In this document: positions 15,474-23,886 of the stretch, piece after piece
Position numbering within the stretch: position 1 is the first letter of the stretch
How the letters are laid out: every line of letters starts with the position of its first letter
Assembly: GCA_964395765.1 (NCBI GenBank)
Contig: CAYNCU010000028.1
Span: forward strand, 1-25,298
From: DATDPY01 sp964395765
Lineage (GTDB): Bacteria > Bacteroidota > Bacteroidia > Cytophagales > Cyclobacteriaceae
Direction: 5' to 3'
DNA: 25,298 nucleotides
Notes under the pieces: generated by a model
What the model saw: only the letters and a program-made list of their open reading frames with translations
What the model was told of the DNA's origin: nothing
Database searches by the model: none
Position numbers and translations under genes: made by a program

Positions 15474-17078
15474 ATGACCGAAACTGGACTGAAACCTAAA
15501 TATGATCTTTACGATCTGGGAATAAGGTCGGCAAAAGTTCATTGGAATTATTCGCCTGCAGAATTATATGAAGAGTCGCTTCGGAAAAAGGAAAGTTATG
15601 TTACCGAAAGAGGATCTTTGCTGGTGGATACGGGTTATTTTACCGGCCGGGCGCCGAAAGATAAATTTATTGTAAAGAATTCATTAACAGAAAATACGAT
15701 ATGGTGGGGCCAGGTCAATCAACCCATATCCGCTGAAAATTTTGAGACCCTGTACCAGGAGATGATCCGGTATCTTTATGATAAGGAATTGTATGTTCGT
15801 GACGGGTATGCGGGTGCTGACGGGAATTACAGGTTGAAGTGCAGGTTTATCAATACCCAGGCCTGGCAAAACCTCTTTTGTTATAATATGTTTATCCGCC
15901 CCACCAGGGAAGAATCGATTGAATTTAAGCCCGAATTCACGGTAATCAGTGCTCCGGAATTTACCGCCGACCCGGTACGATTCGGCCTTCGTCAAAATAA
16001 TTTCGCTATCATTAATCTCTCAAAAAATATTATTATCATCGGCGGTACAGGATATGCCGGTGAAATTAAAAAAGGAGTTTTCAGTGCAATGAATTACAAG
16101 CTTCCGCAGGATTACCAGGTTCTGCCCATGCACAGTTCCGCCAATATCGGGAAAAACGGTGACAGCGCAATTTTCTTCGGCTTGTCGGGAACAGGTAAAA
16201 CAACATTGTCAGCAGACCCGGAACGTAACCTGATCGGTGATGATGAGCATGGCTGGGCCGAAAATTCGATATTTAATTTTGAGGGAGGCTGTTATGCTAA
16301 AACCATCAATTTGTCTCCTGAGAAAGAGCCTGACATTTGGAATGCAATTCGTTTCGGTGCGGTTGAGGAGAACGAAAGGTTTTTCCCGCACTCCAGGAAT
16401 GTTGATTATTCCAATGCATCGGTAACTGAAAATACAAGGGTATCCTATCCCCTGCATTATATTAAAAACGCTGTTATTCCTTCCGTAGGTTCGGTTCCGA
16501 AAAATATTTTTTTCCTGGCAGCCGATGCCTTCGGAATCCTGCCACCGATATCCAAGCTGGATCCGAGCCAGGCGATGTATCACTTTATTTCCGGTTATAC
16601 GGCAAAGGTGGCCGGCACTGAAATGGGTGTGAAGGAGCCACAAACAACATTCTCAGCCTGCTTTGGTGCTGCCTTCCTCCCTCTTCACCCGACCGTTTAC
16701 GCCCGGATGCTGGGAGAAAAAATGTTGAAACATAAAGTCAATGTCTGGCAGGTAAATACCGGCTGGATCGGCGGAAAGTACGGTGTAGGGAAAAGAATTG
16801 ATATTAAATATACGCGTGCCCTGATCTCAGCCGCCCTGGAGGGCAATCTGGATAAAGTGGAATACAAAAAGAGTGATATTTTCGGCACCCTGATTCCTTC
16901 CGAATGTCCCGGGGTTCCTTCTGAAGTATTAAATCCGAGATCCGCCTGGAAGGACCAGGATGATTTTATTGCCACCGGGAATAAATTAGTCGATGAATTT
17001 CATAATAATTTTGAAAAATACAGGGAATTTGCAAACAAGGAAATCCTTTCGGGAGCACCTAAAAAAATAAATAAATAA
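15474..17078 (+). CDS. pckA: Phosphoenolpyruvate carboxykinase (ATP)
   Basis: This enzyme converts oxaloacetate plus ATP to phosphoenolpyruvate, CO2 and ADP, the first committed step of gluconeogenesis, in the cytoplasm. At 534 aa it has the family's full length. Key motifs are RAPKDKFIV near residue 60, the P-loop GLSGTGKTT (236-244, Lys242), the following metal-binding LIGDDEHGW, and ENTRVSYPL with the active-site arginine. It is the ATP-type enzyme (GLSGTGKTT), and no GTP-type signature is present. It has its own promoter and is followed after 15 bases by a TrpF-like gene, probably in the same transcript. Confidence 0.97.
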   Translation: MTETGLKPKYDLYDLGIRSAKVHWNYSPAELYEESLRKKESYVTERGSLLVDTGYFTGRAPKDKFIVKNSLTENTIWWGQVNQPISAENFETLYQEMIRYLYDKELYVRDGYAGADGNYRLKCRFINTQAWQNLFCYNMFIRPTREESIEFKPEFTVISAPEFTADPVRFGLRQNNFAIINLSKNIIIIGGTGYAGEIKKGVFSAMNYKLPQDYQVLPMHSSANIGKNGDSAIFFGLSGTGKTTLSADPERNLIGDDEHGWAENSIFNFEGGCYAKTINLSPEKEPDIWNAIRFGAVEENERFFPHSRNVDYSNASVTENTRVSYPLHYIKNAVIPSVGSVPKNIFFLAADAFGILPPISKLDPSQAMYHFISGYTAKVAGTEMGVKEPQTTFSACFGAAFLPLHPTVYARMLGEKMLKHKVNVWQVNTGWIGGKYGVGKRIDIKYTRALISAALEGNLDKVEYKKSDIFGTLIPSECPGVPSEVLNPRSAWKDQDDFIATGNKLVDEFHNNFEKYREFANKEILSGAPKKINK

Positions 17079-17093
17079 AGGAATTCATGAATC

Positions 17094-17711
17094 ATGGCTT
17101 TATCCACCCTTGTTAAGATCAGCGGCGTAAATAATCTTAGTGACGCAAGGTTCTGTGCGGGAATGGGAGCTTCTATTCTTGGATTTTGTCCCGAGGATAA
17201 CCATCCGGATTTCGTAGACCTGAAAAAGTTCAGAGATATTACCGGTTGGATAGAAGGAGTCCAACTGGCCGGGGAATTTCATGTTTCATCATTACAGCAG
17301 ATCAGGGCCATCGATGCCAAATATAAGTTCGATTATCTGCAAATCAGCAATCCCGCGATCATAAGGGAATTAAAGGATTACGGCAAACCGTTGATCTACA
17401 ATTTTGATTTACCTGCCATAAAAGATTTTTCTTTAGTCCGGGATCTGCTGGAAGCAAACCGGGATTCCGTTGTTTATTTCGTTTTTGAAGGAAAAATTAT
17501 TGATGGGGAGAAAATTCAAAAAATTAATCAATGGTCGGAAAAATATCCGATTCTGTATGGCGGCGAAGTAACCAGGGAAAATATCACTGATTTAGTGAAT
17601 AAGTACCACTACCGGGGAATCTCATTAAAAGGCGGAACGGAAATCAAACCGGGCTATTACGACTTCGGGAATCTTGCAGAGATCCTTGAAATGCTGGAAG
17701 TAGATGGCTGA
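17094..17711 (+). CDS. TrpF-like TIM-barrel protein lacking the catalytic cysteine
   Basis: A 205-residue protein with the outline of phosphoribosylanthranilate isomerase. The opening LVKISGVNNLSDARFCAGMGA-LGF matches VKICG...DA..A..aGAd.lGF, and the phosphate-binding end is kept: YGGEVTRENI (155-164) and RGISLKGGTEIKPGYYD (174-190). However, the catalytic Cys of the KICG motif (Cys7 in Thermotoga TrpF) is Ser10 here, and the segment where the catalytic Asp126 should lie reads VVYFVFEGKIID, with no clear counterpart. No other trp gene is nearby. I infer a paralogue with another ligand or reaction rather than a tryptophan enzyme. It is probably co-transcribed with pckA (15-base gap). Confidence 0.72.
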   Translation: MALSTLVKISGVNNLSDARFCAGMGASILGFCPEDNHPDFVDLKKFRDITGWIEGVQLAGEFHVSSLQQIRAIDAKYKFDYLQISNPAIIRELKDYGKPLIYNFDLPAIKDFSLVRDLLEANRDSVVYFVFEGKIIDGEKIQKINQWSEKYPILYGGEVTRENITDLVNKYHYRGISLKGGTEIKPGYYDFGNLAEILEMLEVDG

Positions 17712-17734
17712 ACGCATATAACGAATATATAATT

Positions 17735-17764
17735 GCGCAGCGCTATACGGATAAGAGTCTGCGC
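17735..17764. repeat. Inverted repeat between convergent genes
   Basis: GCGCAG (17735-17740) and CTGCGC (17759-17764) flank an 18-base loop in the 77-base space between the TrpF-like gene and the convergent flippase-like gene. There is no T run. It may reduce read-through, but this is a weak call. Confidence 0.3.
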
Positions 17765-17788
17765 TACCCGGAGATAATCAGCATTATT

Positions 17789-18688
17789 TTATTGAAATTC
17801 TTTTTCACCGGGCGGCTCCGTAATATAGCTTTGTACCTTTGATTCCAGGAAAATTCCCGTGAATGAACTGATGGCAATTAATATAAAAAACATCAGGCTA
17901 AAAGCGATCGCCGTATTCCGGTCGATATTGAAATAATTAGAACCTAGAATAAAGACCAGCTCCCTTCCTCCCACTCCTCCGATAGTAAAAGGCAATACGG
18001 CAACTACCGAGGATACCATAAATAAAACAAGGTATTCTATTAACTGGTTATTTATTCCCACTGCTCTCAGAACGCAATAAGCGCTTACCAATTGCAATCC
18101 CTGCACAGCAATGGAAAATATACCGGCCTTAAGAAATACAGGGACGAATTTTCTGAATAATAATTTTAGTACAAGGTAAAAAACAGGAAAAATAAGAATG
18201 GCAAGCACAACCAAAAGGATATAAATCCAGGATCCGGGAAAGGGATAACGAAGGTTCAATGCCAGAATGAAAACCAGGAAGGCAAGTGAAACGATTCCGC
18301 TTAATCGGTCAAGAAAGACTGCAGCAATCAAAAATTTTACGGGTGTTTTGTAATATTTATTCAACAGATAAACTTTATACCCATCGCCTCCGATCCCCCC
18401 GGGGAGAAACAGGTTATAAAACATCCCCACATAATACAGTTTTAGGTTATACAGCCAGCTAAGAATCAAATCTACACTTTTAAAAAACGCATTCAACCTG
18501 AAGGAGCTAATGAGCTGGGAAGCGTTAATCGCAATAAGGCCAAGAATGAGCCAGATCAGGTGAGCATGAATAAAAATTCTTTTAGTTTCCTGAAAATCAA
18601 TTTTCCTGAAAACCACATAGAGTGCCAGTGCAGAAAGCAGGGTCCTGAAAAGGACCTTGGCCAGGCTTTTTAATTTATTTTTTTCCAA
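17789..18688 (-). CDS. Flippase-like membrane protein (LPG_synthase_TM / YbhN family)
   Basis: A 299-residue polytopic membrane protein with about 7-8 membrane segments. The family signature is the NLFLPGGIGGDGYKVYLL stretch near residue 92, followed by LDRLSGI and, near residue 235, PFTIGGVGGRELVF. The family covers the membrane part of MprF and many stand-alone proteins next to lipid-linked sugar transferases. Its exact substrate is unknown. The start appears to be a TTG at 18688: the frame has no ATG between an upstream stop and the first helix. This start lies within the last codons of the glycosyltransferase (14-base overlap), pointing to translational coupling. A role in moving or modifying the lipid-linked sugar made by the neighbour is inferred from this pairing. 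Confidence 0.87.
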   Translation of the reverse strand: MEKNKLKSLAKVLFRTLLSALALYVVFRKIDFQETKRIFIHAHLIWLILGLIAINASQLISSFRLNAFFKSVDLILSWLYNLKLYYVGMFYNLFLPGGIGGDGYKVYLLNKYYKTPVKFLIAAVFLDRLSGIVSLAFLVFILALNLRYPFPGSWIYILLVVLAILIFPVFYLVLKLLFRKFVPVFLKAGIFSIAVQGLQLVSAYCVLRAVGINNQLIEYLVLFMVSSVVAVLPFTIGGVGGRELVFILGSNYFNIDRNTAIAFSLMFFILIAISSFTGIFLESKVQSYITEPPGEKEFQ

Positions 18689-19610
18689 TAAAAATATCTT
18701 TTATCCGGTAGGTTTTTTTATCCTGTGATTCGTAATATGTACGCATGATAATCTCTGCCACCAGGCCCGAGGTGATTAATTGAATGCCGCCGATAGTAAG
18801 GGTAATGGCAAGGATCAGTAAGGGGCGTCCGCCAATTTCGTTACCCATAAGTTTTACTACCAGCAAATAAATATTCAATATCATCCCCAAACCGAAGGTC
18901 AGGATACCCAAGGTTCCGAATAAATGCATCGGGCGCTGAAGATATTTCTGGAAAAAAACCATAAGTAACAGGTCGCTCATGACCTTAAAAGTCCTTCCGA
19001 TACCGTATTTGGTCTTTCCGTGTATCCTCGGGTAATGTTTAACATCCATTTCGGTGATCGTTGCGCCCTGAAGCCTGGCCAATACCGGAATAAAACGGTG
19101 CAATTCACCATATAAACCCAGGTTCCTGGCTACTGAAGACCGGAATAATTTTAAAGTGCAACCATAATCGTTAATATAAACCCCGGTCATTTTCCGGATC
19201 AAAAAATTAGCGATCGCACTTGGAAGTTTCCGTATAAAAAAAGAGTCTTTCCGTTTCGCCCTCCGGCCCGCCACAACATCCCAGTTCCCTTCTTCCATTA
19301 GCTTAAGCATGGCCGGAATATCAGCAGGATCATTCTGAAGGTCGCCATCCAGGGTTACGATAATATCACCGTCAGAATGGTCAATCCCGGCAGCCATCGC
19401 GGTGGTCTGGCCGTAATTTTTATTCAGCACCACTACTTTAATCCCGCTTTCACCGTACATATTGATTTTATCCACGGTTGCATCGGTGGAGCCGTCATCT
19501 ACAAAAATCACTTCATAGTTATATTCCCTGAGTGCTTCATCAATTTTGTGAAGAAGAGGTTTTATGTTATCTTCTTCATTCATTACACTTATTACAAGGG
19601 AAAGCTTCAT
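18675..19610 (-). CDS. Family 2 glycosyltransferase, polyprenyl-phosphate type
   Basis: A 311-residue membrane-anchored glycosyltransferase resembling GtrB/DPM1-type enzymes that move a sugar from a nucleotide donor to undecaprenyl phosphate on the cytoplasmic face. The GT-A domain shows VISVMNEEDNI at the start, VIFVDDGSTD (35-43) and the metal-binding TLDGDLQNDP (DxD, 88-90). Two C-terminal membrane segments (about 228-253 and 261-288) anchor it. ATG 19610 is preferred over a TTG at 19637 because it starts right at the Rossmann-like strand. It overlaps the flippase-like gene by 14 bases. The sugar and final glycan are unknown. Confidence 0.92.
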   Translation of the reverse strand: MKLSLVISVMNEEDNIKPLLHKIDEALREYNYEVIFVDDGSTDATVDKINMYGESGIKVVVLNKNYGQTTAMAAGIDHSDGDIIVTLDGDLQNDPADIPAMLKLMEEGNWDVVAGRRAKRKDSFFIRKLPSAIANFLIRKMTGVYINDYGCTLKLFRSSVARNLGLYGELHRFIPVLARLQGATITEMDVKHYPRIHGKTKYGIGRTFKVMSDLLLMVFFQKYLQRPMHLFGTLGILTFGLGMILNIYLLVVKLMGNEIGGRPLLILAITLTIGGIQLITSGLVAEIIMRTYYESQDKKTYRIKDIFIGKK

Positions 19611-19688
19611 ATCGTTTATTTTACCGGACGTATTCAAAGCCGGTTTTTAATTTCTGTTGATAATTAATTTATAATAAAAGTAAGGTGA

Positions 19689-19696
19689 CAAATATA
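19689..19696 (-). promoter_or_regulatory. Possible -7 element upstream of the GT2 gene
   Basis: On the minus strand this reads TATATTTG, a fit to TAnnTTTG, about 79 bases before the GT2 ATG. No TTG is found at the expected distance, so the promoter is only half supported. If real, the GT2-flippase pair is transcribed separately from the GH3 fusion upstream. Confidence 0.3.
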
Positions 19697-19713
19697 TTAA
19701 TCAAAATGGCTAA

Positions 19714-22638
19714 TTATTTATCCATCCTCGATTCATAAACCACTTCATCCATGGCCGGGCGGATATTCAATTGCGAAAGCTTGTTATTGTTACGGGTCGG
19801 GTAAACCCGGTTGGAAAAAAATATAAACAGGATCCCGGTTTCAGGGTCGGCCCACCAATAGGTTCCTGTATAGCCGGAATGGCCAAAACTGGAATCACTG
19901 GCCTCCATGGCACAGGTACCGTCAACCGGATGTCCCGGCATCGGCCTGTCGAAACCAAGGCCTCTTCGGACACCCTCATTACAATACTGGCAGGTTTCAA
20001 ATAATTTTAAGGTGGATTTAGCAATAAACCGTTGACCACCGTATTCTCCCCAGTTCAGGTACATCTGGACAAGTTTGGCCAGGTCATTTTCCGTACCGAA
20101 AAGGCCTGCATGCCCGGAAACTCCGTTCATCATGGCAGCCCCTTCGTCATGGACGGTGCCATGAACCTGTTCGTGGCGGAAAAACGTGTCATTTTCTGTC
20201 GGTATGATCTGTTTCAGGCTGAAAAATCGGGTTGGGTTATAGGTGAGCGTATTAGCACCCAGCGGTTTATAAAAAGTCTGTTTCAAAAATGTTTCCCATG
20301 GAATTCCTGTCAGTCTTTCCACGATAGCAGGGTATAAATAAAAGGAAAGATCGGAATACACATATCCCTGATCCGGGTGAACCGGGGATTTGCGGATCAT
20401 TTTGTAGATTTTATTTTTATAATCCTTGTATTCAAAGAGATGGGGCGTGATCCGGATCGGGTATCTGGAAGATGAATCCAACGCCAGAGTATGATGCCGG
20501 TATTTCCCGTTTTTCCGGATGGTAGTTTGCCAGAAATTAATATAGGGTGTCAGCCCTGAATCATGGGCCAGCATCCTGCGCAAAGTAAGGTTCTTTTTAT
20601 TGCCATGGGAAAAATAGGGAAAGTAATCCCCCAGTTTTCCTTCCAGATGAATTTTATTTTCATCGTACATCTTCATTAATGCCGGCGTACTGGCGGATAC
20701 TTTGGTAACGGAGGCAAAATCATATAAGTCATTTTTGGATACCCTGACCAGGCTATCATAGGTATGGTATCCATAGGTTTTATGAAAAACCACTTCTCCA
20801 TTTCTGGCGACAAGAACCTGGAAACCAGGGGCTACCCGGTTAACGGCGGCAAAAGCAGCAATGGAATCGATACCCCGGACCATTTTTGCACCATTTAAAT
20901 CAACTTCTTCGGGAAGTCCGTATCTTAACCTAAGGCCGCCGGCAGTTTGAATTCCCGTTCCTTCCGGGAATTGCGCATTGATGGTCACAGGAAGTTTCCC
21001 CGATGCCCCGATAGCCCCGAATACCAGCTGAGGGGCCAGGTCCGAAGTGAACGGTGTATCCTGGTAGGTAACAATTACCGCCCTCGCCCCGGTAAATCCG
21101 GGGATTTTCATGAGACCATAGGGATTCCCGAACCAGGTTAAAATTACGGGGCATTGAGTTATCAGCGCCTGAATATCCCGGATCATTTCATCATTTATTC
21201 CATAATCCTGTGAGGCATAGCGTGAAAGCCCTTTCACATTCAACAGGACCAGGTTATAATTTTTAAGGCTGTCAATGACCGCCTTGATGTCTTCTCCGGG
21301 TTGTATAAAGAAATGATGAAAGGTAGTATAGGATGACAACCTTTCCTGCAAAATATCCGGATCCTTCTGACCGATGGAAACGGAAGCAAGATGAAGCGTA
21401 TCCAGGTGCTGAAGGGGAAGAATTCCTGAATCGTTTTTAATCAGGGTAAGGGATTTTTCTGTCAATTTCCGGTCCAGGACCATAGCGGCGGAATTATTCA
21501 GATCACTGATCAGGCCAAGCGTGTCGATGGGTTTGAAAGCTCTTGCCCCTGTCCAGGATTTTGCAATCAGGATTTTACGAACCCTGGCATCGATATCTTT
21601 TTCACTGATTTGTCCTGTTTTTACTGCATTTTTTATCATCGCAATGGATTTCGGGACATCCCTGGGGAACAAGATTACGTCGTTGCCGGCCTCCAACGCC
21701 ATAAGTTCCGCTTCACCAGGCTGATAATATTTCGCTACGCCCTGCATATTCATGGCATCGGTAAAAACAATCCCGCGGAAATTGAGGCTGTCTCTTAATA
21801 AACCGGTAATCACAGGTTTTGACAAAGTGGACGGTAAATGAGGAGTAGGGTCAAGCGCCGGGATATCGAGGTGGGCCACCATGATGGAACCGACGCCATG
21901 ACAGATCAGGCAACGGAACGGCACCAGTTCAACGGAATCCAGATGTTGATAACTGTTTTTTATTACGGGAAGATCACTATGTGAATCGGTATTGGTATCC
22001 CCGTGACCCGGGAAATGTTTCGCACTGGCAAGGATGTGGTTATCCTGTAAACCTTTCATATATTCCAATGCTTTAACGGCAACCTTCTGCGGGACTTCGC
22101 CGAAGGACCTGAAATTTATCACCGGGTTATTGGGATTATTATTAACATCGGCATCGGGTGCAAAATTAATATTCATCCCCAACCGGTGAAATTCCCGGGC
22201 AATTTCCGCCCCCATTTTATAAATAAGGTGGTTGTCATCGATTGCTCCCAGGGCCATTTGGAAAGGAAAACTGATGGTGCTGTCGAGGCGCATACCTAAT
22301 CCCCATTCTGAATCTTCTCCGATCCATAAAGGAATTTTCGAGACTGCCTGATAATGGTTAATCAGCAGGGATTGTCTTACCGGCCCGCCCTGGAAGAATA
22401 TCAATCCTCCGATATGGCTTCCGCGGATCAATCTTACTATGTCATTTTCGTGGGTAGTATCCCTGTTGGAATACGCGGCCACCATGAATAACTGGCCGAT
22501 CTTGTCATCCAGGGATAAGGTGGATAGTACGGAATCAGCCCAATGTTCATGGTCGGGGATCAACGGATCGATAATGGACTGGGCATGGAGGGAAACAAAG
22601 AAAAATATAAAGAATACTGCACTGTAAATCCTTTTCAT
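19714..22638 (-). CDS. Exported GH3 beta-N-acetylhexosaminidase-like / serine beta-lactamase-like fusion
   Basis: A 974-residue protein with a signal peptide (about 1-20, ending LHAQ). Residues 30-370 form a family 3 glycoside hydrolase of the NagZ type: KHFPGHG (207-213) followed by Asp218 and His220 is the acid/base loop special to GH3 N-acetylglucosaminidases, and Asp294 in VFTDAMNM is the likely nucleophile. A GH3 C-terminal-like region follows to about 575. Residues 590-970 form a beta-lactamase/CubicO-type serine hydrolase: SVTK (643-646, nucleophile Ser643), YSD (761-763) in place of YxN, and HSG (920-922) in place of KTG. This two-enzyme architecture is known in Bacteroidota. It suggests periplasmic trimming of peptidoglycan, with the second domain acting as a peptidase or esterase, but the substrate is unproven. 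All key residues are present, so both domains may be active. Confidence 0.93.
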   Translation of the reverse strand: MKRIYSAVFFIFFFVSLHAQSIIDPLIPDHEHWADSVLSTLSLDDKIGQLFMVAAYSNRDTTHENDIVRLIRGSHIGGLIFFQGGPVRQSLLINHYQAVSKIPLWIGEDSEWGLGMRLDSTISFPFQMALGAIDDNHLIYKMGAEIAREFHRLGMNINFAPDADVNNNPNNPVINFRSFGEVPQKVAVKALEYMKGLQDNHILASAKHFPGHGDTNTDSHSDLPVIKNSYQHLDSVELVPFRCLICHGVGSIMVAHLDIPALDPTPHLPSTLSKPVITGLLRDSLNFRGIVFTDAMNMQGVAKYYQPGEAELMALEAGNDVILFPRDVPKSIAMIKNAVKTGQISEKDIDARVRKILIAKSWTGARAFKPIDTLGLISDLNNSAAMVLDRKLTEKSLTLIKNDSGILPLQHLDTLHLASVSIGQKDPDILQERLSSYTTFHHFFIQPGEDIKAVIDSLKNYNLVLLNVKGLSRYASQDYGINDEMIRDIQALITQCPVILTWFGNPYGLMKIPGFTGARAVIVTYQDTPFTSDLAPQLVFGAIGASGKLPVTINAQFPEGTGIQTAGGLRLRYGLPEEVDLNGAKMVRGIDSIAAFAAVNRVAPGFQVLVARNGEVVFHKTYGYHTYDSLVRVSKNDLYDFASVTKVSASTPALMKMYDENKIHLEGKLGDYFPYFSHGNKKNLTLRRMLAHDSGLTPYINFWQTTIRKNGKYRHHTLALDSSSRYPIRITPHLFEYKDYKNKIYKMIRKSPVHPDQGYVYSDLSFYLYPAIVERLTGIPWETFLKQTFYKPLGANTLTYNPTRFFSLKQIIPTENDTFFRHEQVHGTVHDEGAAMMNGVSGHAGLFGTENDLAKLVQMYLNWGEYGGQRFIAKSTLKLFETCQYCNEGVRRGLGFDRPMPGHPVDGTCAMEASDSSFGHSGYTGTYWWADPETGILFIFFSNRVYPTRNNNKLSQLNIRPAMDEVVYESRMDK

Positions 22639-22865
22639 ATTTGTCGGGATAAAACAATAATAAAAGAGCTACCTCCAAATTAAATGAAAAACCGGTGAAT
22701 AGGGAAGGCAAAAGGGTTTTTTAGTAAAGGGATGAGGTTGGCTCGATTACCATGTTCCAATACCTTCACTTGAAAATAATATCATCTCCTTACGGTCTGT
22801 TTACCTGATTTCCATCATGAATTATAGCTAGAAAATACGCTATCATTATTAATAATTTTTCGTAC
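22639..22865. other. Divergent spacer, no clear feature
   Basis: 227 AT-rich bases between the GH3 fusion (minus) and the DUF116 gene (plus). It should contain both promoters, but I found no TAnnTTTG element with a matching upstream TTG on either strand and no small gene. Confidence 0.4.
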
Positions 22866-23675
22866 ATGCATTCTGAATTGCCCTATTTTCCTTTAAAAGG
22901 TAAAACTTATTCTCTATTCGGTGACTCGGGACATACCAGGGGCTTTTATATAACGGTAAATGACTTTGTTGACGAATGTCTTGATCGATTTCCGGACACA
23001 GGCCGACTGCTTAGCGTAATTAGGGCAAACAACGACAAAAGAAGGCGTTTAAAAAAATTAGCTTCAAAGGATGAAGCCAGTGACACAATATCCTATATCC
23101 TGCGCCGTGGTAAAATTTTATTTTCTCCTTATACCGTTGAAGTGGAAAATCACCTGAAAAATCTTTCCCTGAAAAAATTATGGGACAGGCGTCTGGGCAC
23201 CACACGGGAACAATATTTTCTCCATATCCTTGAATTTGCCCTGGTCAACCGGATCAACAAAAATAAATTCCTTTCCTGTGACAAAAAGATCGCCCTTCTG
23301 CCCTATTGTCTTCAGGATTTTACCAGCCGTTGCCAGGCTGAGCCGGATGAATATGATTACCGGTGCAAGCATTGTTCGAAAAACTGTTACCAGAACCAGG
23401 TAACACGACTCTTGCTGAAACATGCTATTGATCCTTATATATGGATGGAATCCGAATTTGAAAATCTTTACAAAAAATTAAATCCGGAAGGCCATTCCCT
23501 GGGCATTCTGGGAATAGCCTGTCTTCCAGAACTTGCTAACGGGATGCACCTGTGCGCAAGATACAATATTCCGGTGGTGGGGATTCCTCTTGATGCTAAC
23601 CGTTGTATACGCTGGTGGGGAGAATTTTTCCCGAATTCCGTTAACCTGGAAGAGCTGGAGAAGCTGATAAGTTGA
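22866..23675 (+). CDS. DUF116 domain protein, cysteine-rich
   Basis: A 269-residue protein whose second half matches the DUF116 pattern: LPYCLQDFTSRC (Cys148, Cys156), then RCKHCSKNC (Cys167, Cys170, Cys174), then a GILGIACLPEL segment (Cys219) and VVGIPLDANRC (Cys247). The cysteine spacing suggests metal or iron-sulfur binding. The biochemical role of the family is not established. The N-terminal 110 residues are helical and basic in the middle (NNDKRRRLKK). The start at ATG 22866 gives a complete frame with no signal peptide. It is transcribed away from the GH3 fusion and is not clearly linked to any neighbour. Confidence 0.8.
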   Translation: MHSELPYFPLKGKTYSLFGDSGHTRGFYITVNDFVDECLDRFPDTGRLLSVIRANNDKRRRLKKLASKDEASDTISYILRRGKILFSPYTVEVENHLKNLSLKKLWDRRLGTTREQYFLHILEFALVNRINKNKFLSCDKKIALLPYCLQDFTSRCQAEPDEYDYRCKHCSKNCYQNQVTRLLLKHAIDPYIWMESEFENLYKKLNPEGHSLGILGIACLPELANGMHLCARYNIPVVGIPLDANRCIRWWGEFFPNSVNLEELEKLIS

Positions 23676-23886
23676 TTAAACTCATTGGCTTTACAAGCCG
23701 TCTGCGTACCGCCTTAACTTCCTCGAAGGCGTAAGATTTATCGAAGGCTCGTTCCTTGGTTAATTTCCGGGGATACATCAAATAAATTGCAGCAATTATC
23801 ATTTTAAAAAAGTTTGAAATTATATTTATCGTCTGAATTGTATCAGAATAAAATCCATTGTGCATAATGTATAATTCATTAAAAAA
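23676..23886. other. Intergenic region with small hairpins
   Basis: 211 bases between the DUF116 gene and the M1 peptidase. GGCTT-TAC-AAGCC (23687-23699) is a short perfect hairpin 11 bases after the DUF116 stop, without a T run. TCGAAGGC occurs twice nearby (about 23723 and 23739). The part next to the M1 gene is very AT-rich and presumably holds its promoter, but no consensus element was found. Confidence 0.35.

Noticed and set aside
16209..16643. 144-residue minus-strand frame
   Set aside because: It is a shadow of pckA with no recognisable domain.
23641..23865. 74-residue minus-strand frame between the DUF116 and M1 genes
   Set aside because: It overlaps the end of the DUF116 gene and has no recognisable domain or start signal. 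A decayed gene fragment cannot be excluded.
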